Shown here in pieces: positions 32,401-43,200 of a stretch of DNA of 64,000 bases. The first letter of the stretch is position 1; each line of letters opens with the position of its first letter. Made by a program: the position numbers and the translations under genes. Under the pieces are notes generated by a model. The model did no database searches. It was given only the letters and a program-made list of their open reading frames with translations, and was not told the DNA's origin. This DNA comes from Bedellia somnulentella. Lineage: Eukaryota > Arthropoda > Insecta > Lepidoptera > Bedelliidae. The stretch covers positions 16,697,213-16,761,212 of the forward strand of contig OY755183.1 of the NCBI GenBank assembly GCA_963576735.1, written 5' to 3'.

Positions 32401-33105
32401 GTGTAGGCCCGACCCAGGATTGGAACTCACGCCCTTCTGTTTTCGGGCGGGTGTTCTACCCACTGGACTATCATATCGCTGTGGGTATCATGTGGCAAGA
32501 AAACATGATGAAATAAACATGAGTTGCATCAAAAGCAATCAGTAAAGTTAGATGATTCTGTGCTTTGAAAGACACCTATAGTTGTCTCGGATTTAACTAC
32601 TTTAACGTCACGTGATAGACTATCACAAATTTACCCATTTATGATATACCCGAGTTTTTGTCTGGGACATATATGGGTTATGGACTGTGATACACTATCA
32701 ATTCTATTCCATACACATGTACAGAAAATACACACGCATACACACTCACGGCTGCAAATTACTAGAACACCTAGAAGGGATAGCGAGAGTTTCAGAATTA
32801 CAAACTCTTCAGCTACCTTGGAAGTTGATAAGAAAAATATTTTAAAATAAAAGATGTTTGTAATGGGTCTCCCACCTCATCGAACAGGAATCACTTAAAA
32901 AGCCGCATTACGCTTAGTCGCCTGTTAGTACAAACACCCACGAAAAGACTTTCCTTATACTGTACATATCAACATAATTCCAGTTAGGATAGTATACGTA
33001 GCTTAATTACAGAAAATACTTACTCTGAAAGTAATCAACATCAAAACTTCGCGGGTCTCGAACCTTCTGCCTCTTCATACCTGATTGTGCGTATGTAGAC
33101 GACAT
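26485..33105 (-). CDS. Xylose-isomerase-fold protein, probable pseudoenzyme
   Basis: Seven exons on the minus strand, in transcript order: 33105-33024 (ATG 33105), 31761-31615, 30914-30635, 29308-28886, 28160-28067, 27242-27075 and 26574-26485 (TAA). They sum to 1284 nt, or 427 residues, with consistent phases and GT-AG borders. Family landmarks are the GADQYG..TFIRPW segment (res 77-90), KYWTAFDSDLVP (117-128), SPDALNFVKAATQIKKCLEVS, GGIN (348-351) and a C-terminal YSSYQSGYGSRLL. The family converts aldose to ketose with two divalent metals. By eye alignment the active site is dismantled: the catalytic His is Phe122, and the positions of E181, K183, E217, D245, D255, D257 and D287 (Streptomyces numbering) are Met253, Tyr255, Pro301, Phe319, Gln330, Leu332 and Lys353. 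Only the metal-site His (304) and Asp125 remain. The frame is undamaged, so it is probably expressed with another role. The last codons could differ, because a donor-like GTAAGA overlaps the stop. Confidence 0.82.
27300..27367 (+). repeat. tRNA-like SINE head fragment
   Basis: AGTGGTTCCATTGATTAGAGCG resembles a tRNA D-arm/A-box. The B-box is decayed (TGTCCCAGATTC). It abuts the SINE-A copy at 27368. Confidence 0.35.
27368..27624 (-). repeat. SINE-A copy
   Basis: Full-length minus copy, from CATACATACATACTTATACTCACGG to GCCGACACTACACAGC, in the intron between exons 5 and 6 of the xylose-isomerase-like gene. CATTAAA lies on both sides and may be part of the target duplication. Confidence 0.82.
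28690..28842 (-). repeat. SINE-B fragment, diverged
   Basis: Shares AGAGTCCACTTAGCC.., GACGAAAACACTGTAT and TTTCCTCATGATGTTTTCCC with the middle of SINE-B; both ends are missing. Confidence 0.5.
29455..29560 (-). repeat. SINE-A internal fragment, diverged
   Basis: GTGATGGATTACCAACCGAA..AATCACTTGAAAGCACCGGA corresponds to the centre of the family on the minus strand; ends not found. Confidence 0.4.
29842..30110 (+). repeat. SINE-A copy with expanded 5' pentamer
   Basis: Full-length copy. Its 5' end shows GCCGT repeated about five times (29842-29866) before the usual GTGTAGTGCCGGCTTAG, suggesting slippage in the first bases. The tail is (GTAT)n. Confidence 0.82.
30309..30458 (-). repeat. SINE-B 3' part
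   Basis: From AACATAACATAAACGTTCAC through CCCCGAAGGGGTTGGCAGAG to TACTCACGTGATATGGGGCAGG, then cut off. The tRNA head is missing, which is usual for truncated copies. Confidence 0.75.
30459..30628 (-). repeat. SINE-A copy, strongly diverged
   Basis: ATGCTTACGGCCCAAAT at one end and GTGGGAAGAAATGGGTTACC..CCAACATTACACAG at the other match both SINE-A ends. It stops only about 7 bp from the donor of exon 3 of the xylose-isomerase-like gene (30635). Confidence 0.45.
31025..31540 (-). repeat. Cluster of SINE-A copies in tandem
   Basis: Two full-length minus copies lie head to tail (about 31098-31295 and 31298-31540), each beginning CATAC..ATACTGACGG and ending near CTAAGCCG. Before them, 31025-31080 (GGGGTAAGTAGCCAGCGC..TTCCTCGGCC) is part of a third. 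Both full copies share ACTGACGG where most of the family has ACTCACGG, so they probably arose by local duplication or from one source. Confidence 0.75.
31888..31990 (+). repeat. tRNA-headed SINE (family D) copy
   Basis: TTTACGGTGCAACGGTTAGAGCC followed by TCGAGTTCGATTACCGTGGA gives A- and B-boxes with tRNA spacing; the body after it (GTATGTGTTATCTTAGT) is like the ones at 35340 and 38900. Lies in intron 1 of the xylose-isomerase-like gene. Confidence 0.5.
32113..32478 (-). repeat. SINE-B, near full length
   Basis: Almost identical by eye to the copy at 23605-23972. Starts ACATAAACGTTCACGC and ends with the reversed tRNA head (GGTGTTCTACCCACTGGACT). It keeps a GGAACTCACGCCC B-box region that is shortened in the 23.6-kb copy. 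Confidence 0.82.
32725..32950 (-). repeat. SINE-A copy, diverged
   Basis: ACACTCACGGCTGCAAATTA..AGAAGGGATAGC, then GGGTCTCCCACCTCATCG and AATCACTTAAAAAGCC, then CACCCACG. The head is lost. Confidence 0.6.
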
Positions 33106-34236
33106 CTTGATAAGTTTTATTAATCAGTATCAAAATTCCGTGTGTTCGAAAGTAGGACAACTAAACAGACGTCCAGATTTTCACTGTCTTATATAATTTA
33201 AGATTGAATAGAATTATCAGACCGTGCTCTTACTATAATATTGTAGGACATTTGATATGCTGTTGTTTGAATAGATCCTTTTGTTCGACTTTGGATAGTA
33301 AAGAATGTTGAATATCTCTGTAGGTAATTAAATGCTTGAAATCAAATACTCAAAATATTTTTTTTTACATAGTACATTCATACATAAATATACTCACAAT
33401 ATTGGTTGCCATTGGGGTAGACAGACTATATTTACGTCTAAAATATCAGATATATTGTAATTATTGTATAAGTAGTATTATACATTACAATATCTATTTT
33501 ACTTTAACTTCTTTGAATAAAAATACCAATCGGTTTTTATTCATTGTATACTGAATTAATATTTTCATCTATTTAATTTCAATGTGCAGGTTAATAAGTG
33601 GTTTTTTCCTTTCATTTTTAAATAAAATTATTAGCAGATTCAATTGGCTGATGAATCAGTTAAGGTTTTGGATAGTTGATTTATGCAGGCACTAAAATAC
33701 TGTGCAGTAACTGTGCAATCTTTGGGGTGGTAAATAACTGTATTTTGTTATCGGTTAACTAAACATCTTGACAAAACTTAACATATGAAGGTTTCGTTTC
33801 CCTTCTAAATTTTTAAGTCTATATTTAGGTTGTGGGGCTGACAAGAACCTTAAAATATAATATACACACACCTTGTCAATGTGTCCATAGATTCTTTGAG
33901 GCATTTATGGTAAGTAATAGGCCAAATAAATAAATCAATGTTTTGGTTTAGCCCATATCCGGAATTATTTATCGTTTATAGTTAACTAAAAAATCTTTTA
34001 ATGTACTCACAATTCAACAGTACTAAGATGATCTGAAATTATTTCAATTCTTATTTATAAAAATTATTCTCAGATCTAATATTTGAATAAGTGAATACTA
34101 AGACATAAGTCAAGGTTTCATAGATGGCGGCTCTGTGTCATGCATGACTCATGACTCAATAATAATGGGCATTCTCCTCTCCCATGAAAACAGATATGGA
34201 AATAAAACAAACAGCTAAAAAATAAAGATTTAATAA
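33106..34236. other. Intergenic: upstream of xylose-isomerase-like gene, downstream of CDKAL1
   Basis: Both genes are on the minus strand, so this 1.1 kb should hold the promoter of the first and the 3' end of the second. No other gene is seen. 33395-33430 (TTGGTTGCCATTGGGGTAGA) is a fragment of a short repeat also seen near 10577. An ATTAAA on the minus strand near 34225 may serve CDKAL1 polyadenylation. Confidence 0.4.
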
Positions 34237-37200
34237 CTATATAAATATCCAAACTAATCTTAAAACTAAGGCTACAATAAGCGCTAATACCGGTATAGGT
34301 ATCTTACTACCGGTTTCCCGGTAAACACCGGAAACTTCGCCTTTCTTTAACGGTACTGTTAAACCGGGCATAACCGGTTTCGCTATCGGTTCTCCGATCA
34401 TCGAGAATTTCGAAACACTAGTTATTTTCACTGTCACCATCTTGCCCATGTATTTTTCATCTTTTGGTACAAGTACCTGTAATCAGAAATTTAAGATTGT
34501 GATGTGTATTATAAAATTTGGATGTTTTTGCTAAACATCTAGAATGTTGTAGTGAAGGTAAAGTAAACGACAAACATTATTCTAAATTTTGAATGTTTTT
34601 GTTCATGAAAACCTCATGTTGGGAATATTACTAATAAATAAAGGAAAGAAAAATTTCGACACAGGCGGGAATCGAACCCGCGATCTCGATGACATGGTAG
34701 CTCAATTGGCAGAGCGACGGGGGCGTATACCCGAGGTCGCGGATTCGATTCCCGCCTGTGTCGAAATTTTTCTTTCATTTATTTGTTATTATTCAAAATT
34801 TTGTTATTACTGAACTGGGTACTGAACATCAGTTGACAAAAACTACATCAAATATCCAGAATGCCATGTACTGCCGGCTTAGATTATCACTACCCTTTTC
34901 TACCCACGAGTGTCGTAAGAGGCGACCAAGGGTATGGGGCTTTATTAAGTGGTCTTTGGGCGATGCAGTTGAACACCCATCATCAACAATACTTTATTTC
35001 TACCATCTTGTCCCCTATCAACTTCCAATTGTGGCTGAGGAGTTTCTAGCTCTAAATCTCTGGCTATCCCTTTTCGGGATTTGTAGCCGTGAAAATATGT
35101 ATGTATATATTATTCTAAGTTTTCATATTTTTCAGAGAAGGTTTCTTTTTTTTTAGGTTTTATATCTTATCACTGTTTTCTTACTTCTTTTAGTCTGAAA
35201 GTATTGTAATTAAGCAGTTATTTATTTTTGATTATAAATTGAAATAGCTTTGTTGTAGAACATTAGTGCTTACTATGAAGACATTGTTGCCGAGATAAAA
35301 CTTTTGGGTCTTAGAAAATTACCAAAGGTTGTGGGTTCGAAACCCACTGAGAGCAACATTTATGTGATAACATAAATGATTGATTATTTCTCTTGAATGT
35401 TATTTTTACTTATACTTGTATAGTACTAGATAACTAATTTACCGATCTCACCTTCCAAAGGTTGTCTGGAAGAGATCGCATTTAGCGATAAGACCGCCAA
35501 TTCGGTATGCAAAGTTTTACAAAAGTGGTGCTGATTACGAAACCATTTCGAGATATTATGTTCTTAAAACATATTTTCTTAAAATTAAATCAAACAGAGC
35601 TAAGATGACCGTTATTTTAGCAAAAAACTGTAACAGTATTTGACCTTCAGCGTTATGTCAAAGACATTCGTTCTTGCAGTTTATTAATAAAATATCGAAA
35701 ATCATAGATTTGTTTAGTATAATATCGTAATAATTTCATTTGGGATCACAAATTCGTGAAATATTTTGCAATTAGCAACATTTTTATTAAACATTTCGCT
35801 TTATTTGCATGTCGCTACGTGATATTTTCGATCGATGACGTCATTAAGTACAAAAGTTGAACAATCTTTAAAAAATCATTACTTTGTAATTACTCATTTT
35901 AAATGAAAATTTTCAAAGCAGTTTTTTATTTTCGTGTTTGCTATCGAATAAAAATATTTAATAAATACCAAAAAAAAACTTTGCATACCGAATTGTACCT
36001 CACTGTAAACTGTATGATAATTTATTTTGTAAATTTGTGTTTGATGTGCAATAAAGAGTTATTCTATTCTATTCTATAGTACTATATATCTGTGTACTGT
36101 CGGTTTAGAATCCACTACCTCATATATTCCCGTGGGTGTATGCACGAAGGGACTAAGATTACTGGGGCATTTTAAGTGATTTTTGCAGTGTTACAAATAA
36201 AATAATTACCTGTTCATAAAACTCGTTATGTGCCACATAGTACTGTTTATCATGTGACACATCTGTCACCAGTACCTGGTACTCGGTACCGGTACGGTCC
36301 TGGTACGGAGAGTACGAGCGAAATAATTCTGATAGGGCTTTGGTACGCTGCTTTACTTCTTGGCCAGGAATCTAAAAAAAGTATATTTGATTATTGTATT
36401 GTTGATAAGAAAATGTTCTGAATAGGCTATTTGACAATGCGAGAAATAAAGTGTCAATTGCTGTCATCAGTATAAATTAAGAGTTTAAAAATGTTTATTT
36501 ACTAACGTAAGTTGAAAATAATAATTGATTTCTTTAAAAATCCATAAATAAAAATGCAATTTTTTAAACGTTTGTCACGTGACACAAAACGTTCTTGAAT
36601 GGTCGAGTTTATGATGACGTCATATGCCTGTAAAGAAACCTCGTGGCTCGTTTGTTGCCATATACCAAATACAGGCAAGTGACGTCACTGACCCGTTTGC
36701 AGCGCCATACTGTCAAAATAGTGTTTTGACGCGCTATTTGAATATTCAATTTTTAATTTGATATTTTTCAACAAATGTGCACCAGATTTAAAAAATATAA
36801 CTTTTACTGGGTTCCTTAAACTCTACAACCAGTCAAATAGCCCATTGTACGTTGGTAAGCGTTATTTTTAAAATTAGAAATTATTATGAATCTGATTGAA
36901 TTGAAAGTAAGTTAACTTTTACAAACTGCTCATTTCATACATATACTCACGGCTATAAATTTCTGAACGGGGTAGCCAGAGCTTTGGAATGAGAAATTAT
37001 TCAGCCACTTTTGGAAGTTGATTGGGGAAAAGATGGTAATAATAAATGTTTTTGGGGACGGGTCTCTAACCGCATCGCCCAAAAACCACTTAAAAAGCCC
37101 CTATACCCTTAGTCGCCTCTTACGATCACCCACGGGTAGAAAGGGGTAGTGTTATTCTAAGCCGACACTACACGGCAATTTATATTCATATCTTTATTTA

Positions 37201-40200
37201 ATGTACTATTGTGGGTATAGTTCACCAAAAACTAGAACTTGACTACTTTTGATATTAGCTGTATTTTAATGAGATTTATTTTAGTTCCCTCACCCTTGCC
37301 ATACTGGCGGCCGGCGTGCCAGGTCGAGGAAAGAACTGGTTGATGAACAGTGAGGGAAACTTGTACTTGGCGCACAAACTCATAGTGTCTTCGAAATCTT
37401 TGTCAGTTTCTGTGGGAAACCCGCAGATTATATCTGTGGCTATCGTCATGCCGGGGACACTGGAATTAAATAAGATTTATTTTATAGTTTTATTATAATA
37501 CAAATTTAAATTCATTTATTTCCAAAAACAGTACATTACATTTATTATTATATCTGTGGCCCCCGCACTAGGTTAGACCTGTATCGCGGGCAGTCTAATA
37601 AATTATACAAAAAAGATCTCGGATACAATGACAATATAATTAATTCAATCAGTTAATAATAATTTATTAATTAATAGTGATTAATTCATAATATGATATT
37701 GTATATATTTGTAGGTACAGTAATATATATTTTTTTTATTATTTAAGATAAGGTTAATATGATGGATGAGTAGGTGTATGGGTGTGTGTAAGTGTGTGTG
37801 TTTGCGCGTCAGTTTTGTGGTTTTGTGTTAGGTCACTCGTTAATTCATTTTGTTATTTTTAGAAGATTCTCAGTCTCTTCATAGTCAATACATTAATATT
37901 AGTTTATAAAATAAGTAATAAGAATATTCTAAGAAGCAAACTTGATAAAGTATAACCGTGGTAACTCAATGGGAACAACACTCGTCCTGCATACAGAGGC
38001 GTGGGTTCAAATTCCGATTCGGGTTCAGTCCTATGTGTTATTAATTTATCATGGTTGTAAACGGTTAGAGAAAACATCGTGAAGAAAACCACATGCAAAG
38101 TTATACTATAGTTATTCAAGTTATACTTAGTTTGCCGTATAGTGTCGGCTTAGAATGCCGCTACCCCTTCCTACCCACGGGTGTCGTAAGAAGCGACTAA
38201 GGGTATTGGGGCTTTTTATTGGATTTTTGGGCGATGCGGTTGGAGACCCATCACCAACAACCTTTATTTTACTATCTTTTCCCCACACAACTTCCAAAAG
38301 TGGCTGAGGAATTTATAATTCCTTGGCTCTGGCTACCCCTTCTAGGGAATTACAGCCGTGAGTATATGTATGTATACTTAGTTATGTGACGGTGTATTCG
38401 TATAAAACTGCGATAGGCCTGTCCCCTATCACGTAAGTATCAATCCAATCTGTCCAAGCAACAATGTCACGTGATGTTCAAAGTATCAAAAGTAAGCAAG
38501 CGCTTCAGGTATATAAGGCGTAAACGTTTTAAGTTGAGTTTAAGAAATTTTGTTCTATTATGATGATTTGAGAGGTCCATCGCACAGGTAAACTTGAAAG
38601 TGTGACAACGTATGTGGTAATAAATAAAGGAAAGAAAAAATTCGACACAGGCGGGAATCGAACCCGCGACCTCGGGTATACGCCCCGACGCTCTGCCAAT
38701 TGAGCCACCGTGTCAATGGCAGCCAGCGCGAAATTCTTCTATCCTTTATTTCTTTTACACGCTTAAATAAAAAAAAACTTTCCTTTATTTATTCTTTATT
38801 TATTAGTAATAATCCCCACATGAGGTTTTCATGAACAAAAAGATTTAAATAACGTTTGTGGTGTCTATATTTGATATCGCGAGTTCAATCCCAGCTGAAG
38901 GCAATTTGTATTTGAATAGAGATAGTTGTTTCTTAGTCTTGAATGTCGTTTGTATGTGAATTGATATTATGAAATATACGGTCGATTTTGTATCCCTTAC
39001 CAAAACACAGATTGACAAAAGAAAACTTTTTAATTAAAAACCTAGTAAATTTCAAAATCTACGCGAGTAACAGAAGCACCATTCATGGTAACAATAAAAT
39101 GTAGTTTTCATTCAAAATTTTACTACAGTTTAAATGATTATATGTAGATGAAAATGCTTGGGTGTCACCAGGTCTCTATTCAGGATATTTCCAGACATAA
39201 ACCAAAATTTAAATATTACTCAGAAGAGATATATGTTGATGAGTTTCTAATATGTTCTTCTTACAACAATACACTTTCCGAACCCAAAGTAGAATTATAA
39301 TAAAGTATTATGTTATAACTTACATATAACTTTAATATCATATCACACTCAAGAACAAGATAAATCTTTTTGTTATTATGAAATATATATTTTTTATCTT
39401 TATGTAGAATACTTAGTCTAAGGTATATAAACTATAAATACACATATAAATGAATATTATGGCAGGCACGAAACAACATTTTAAACAGCTTTCTGCTCAT
39501 GTAGCTTTGACAATTTTGCGTAGTTGCCTATCTATTCCTCGACTAACTTACACTCTTCGTACCGCTCCAGTCTGGCTTCATGTTGAATTATCGCAGAAAT
39601 ATGACGACATCCTTCGAGTATTGCTCGAACATGTTTTAAATATAGAGTTATCAGACTTTCAGTGGTGTCAGGCTGCCTTGCCAATTAGACATGGAGGTTT
39701 GGGCATTCGCTGTCTTCGAGACACAAGTTTGCCGGCTTTTTTGGCTTCCTCGCGAGGGGTTTTGGATCTAGTCACTACCATATTATGTATCAATAGTGAT
39801 GGATTCCAGATTCCTTTTGCTGAGGAGGCTTTAAGATCTTGGCGGGTTCGATGTCCAAACAGTGATTTGCCAGAGCAGCCTAGTCGGCAGCGTGCTTGGG
39901 ACGAGGAGCTTTGTCAAGTTGCATTGCATGATATGGTGGAGCAATGTTCTGGTGCAGTTGGCACGTTTTAGGGCTGTGTCTCATCTAGACTCTAGTTGTT
40001 GGCTGTATGCTTTACACTCTCCGCAGCTTGGGACCCTATTGGACAATAATTCTCTGCGGATTGCAGTGGCGCTTCGCTTAGGATGCAACATTTGTCAACC
40101 ACATCGCTGTGTCTGTGGGGCGCAGGTGGATTCTTTAGGTCGACATGGGCTTCATTGTGTCCATAGTGCAGGCAGAATCTCACGGCACCAGTCTATAAAC

Positions 40201-43200
40201 GATATAGTTCGCAGAGCTCTCATTTCTGCTGACATCCCTGCAGTTCTCGAGCCTCAGGGATCATTCAGGAGTGACGGTAAGCGCCCGGATGGTTTGACTT
40301 TGGTTCCGTGGGAGAGAGGTCGTTGTCTGATTCGGGATGCCACTTGCGTGTGTACATTTGCACCTTCCCATGCAGGATCTACTACTACAGCCCGGGGGTT
40401 GCTGCTGAAACGGCTGCGAGACATAAGCTTTCTAAGTATAGTCAGCTTATGTCTTCTTTGTTCTTTGTGCCTCTCGCTGTAGAAACCACCGGAGTTTGGG
40501 GTTTAGAGGGAAAATCTTTTATAAAAGAGATATGTCGCCGCCTGGGGAACCGTGGCTGGGACTACCGTTCTGGGGCATTTTTGATGCAGAGGATCTCCTT
40601 AGCTGTTCAGCGGGGTAACGCTGCCAGCGTAATGGGGACCTTTGGGTCGGATGTGTCTCAGAGCGGTTTGTTTAATTGACCTTTTTTTATTATTTTTGTT
40701 TAATTTTATTGATTAATTTTTAGTTAAAGTTAGTTGTAAGGTGCTTCTGTCTAAAAAAATAAAAAGTAAATAAAAAAATACACATACTTCTCTCTCAAAT
40801 AGTCGACGACATATTCGAAGTCCGCTCGAGAGTATTCCCGCTTCATGTCTGATAGCACTTGGTCGCTGCCAGATTGTACGGGCACGTGGAGGAATCTGGA
40901 ATTTTTATTATAAATATTTAACACGGTTGTTTGGAAGTGATCATTTTAAGTGATAAGCAATATTTTAATGGAAAACTCATGATAGCAAGAAAGAGCTGAA
41001 GAGTTCGTTTGTTAATAAATGGAACAGGTCCCGTCAAAACAAAAAATACATATATTTGTTGAATTTAACTTCAAATGTAATAATTAAACATTTGATCAAG
41101 TTAATCTCAGGTTCTCTGCTGATCAGGTTTTTGAAATTCTTGCATTGTGTAAACCTTTCATCATATTAAAACTATTTCTGTAAATTATTACCGAAAGGCT
41201 AATTATCATAATCAAAGAAATTGAAACGTTGAATGTCCAAGTGAAAGCGGAGCGGGTGGACATGGTTGTGTAAAATAGTGTGATTTGTGAAATATAATAG
41301 TGTGAGAGATGATTTGCGTAAGAAATATAGAGACAGGAATACCAAGGTACAAAAGGAAGAAAAGATGTCGTTGAATTGAAGATGTCCAAGGTGGATTCAC
41401 GTATAAGCAAGTAAAATAATAAAAAATACAAGTCTTACTTGTAAACCCTCGGATGCCTCATAATTTCGGCGACCTGTGGCAAATGTTCCAGGATGTAAGG
41501 AGGGTTAGTCATCCCTAATCTTAGTCGACATCCCTCGGGAATAACTTTCACTAACATATTTAACAGCTCTGGTAGGGACGAGCCTATGTCACGACCGTAT
41601 GTTCCTGAAAATTATATTTTTATGAAGTAAACCGTTAATTTTGACTGATATTTTATACATTAACTGACACAATATTTAAGACTTACAACTGAAATAATTT
41701 AAATCTTTTTGTTCATGAAAACCTCATGTGGGGACTATTACTAATATATAAAGAATAAATAAAGGAAAGAAAAATCTCGACACAGGCGCACATAATTATT
41801 ATGTGATAGTAAGGCGTTTTCAACATTCTATCTGAAAAGATGGACAAATGGCCTTCCGAATTAGTTAAAATTTGAAGGTAGGAAACGCAAACACTACTTA
41901 AACGTGTAAAAGAAATAAAGGATAGAAGAATTTCGCGCTGGCAGCCATTGACACGGTGGCTCAATTGGCAGAGCGTCGGGGCGCATACCCGAGGTTGCGG
42001 GTTCTATTCCCGCCTGTGTCGAGATTTTTCTTTCCTTTATTTATTAGTTACAACTGAAATGCTAATTTTAGAGGAAAGTCTTATAAAAATAAAATCGTAT
42101 TTCAAACCACTTAAAGAATTGATTCTTATACTTTACTTGACACATTACACTAGCTGAAGTTTTAATTTTCTACGAAATAAAAATGTACTTATTTTAAACG
42201 ATTTAGTCTCTTTCTTCCCAAGAATAGCACAACCTAACCTGTATCCTCGCTGGTCAGCCAAATCTCACACACTCCCTCTTGGAACGACTGCCTCGCTCTC
42301 TCCACTATTTCTTCAGGAGGGTAACTCCCTAACTCCCCTCTAGCATGCTTCGTCTTACAATATGTGCATTGGTTTAAACACCCTGTGTTGATTGCTATGA
42401 TTTCTATTAGCGGGTTTTTTCTGACTTTTGGAAGGAGCAAAGGAGCTCCTCCGGCTTTGCGGCCTTCTGTTGTTTTCTTTTGGCCGAATAGGCGGACTGT
42501 GTGGCCTGGAAAATAATAGGGTGATTGTTAAAGATCTAATATATAAAATTCACGTGTGAATTGTGATTTGAATGAATTTTTTCCCAAACATTCGGTAGGT
42601 CTGAGAATAGGTTTATAACATTTTTTTTCACTCTTAAGCATAAGATGTACGAATAAAAATCAGGCTAAATGGCTCATCTGACTTTAGTCGCACACTAGCT
42701 GCCGTCGCAATCATTCACTTGTTTTGGCGTGTGTTTGTTTATCAAAATAATTGAGAATGCCGTCGTGAGTGATGAGATTTTGCCCAAACCATAGTAGAAA
42801 AACTACTAAAATGATGGAGTTACTTATCATTACTAAGTAATATAAATTTACAACATTTTAATTATAATTTATAATAAATTAGGTGTATTAAATTATTCTT
42901 TGTCAAACGGTCGTCTTAGTGTCATATTTCACGTCGGTACAGAGAAAATATGTTTATCTCTTTTTAGCGCTTGCTATGAGATGTGCTATCTCGCCTACAT
43001 TTCAAATATATTTCTTGGTGTGTTTTTGATATATTTCTAGTGGTGTGCGTACATCTGCCGCAATCCATGCCACTCGTAAGCGCCGGTTTGTCCGTAAATA
43101 ACCTATCTAACGTTTTTTAGTACATCTATGCTCTTAAGTAATAAGGGTTGTCCACCCTTAACTTTTATTTTAATTTTATCAAATAGGAATTCCCTACAAG

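Noticed and set aside
36230..36421. Plus-strand frame over CDKAL1 exon 8
   Set aside because: It is the antisense shadow of a real exon.
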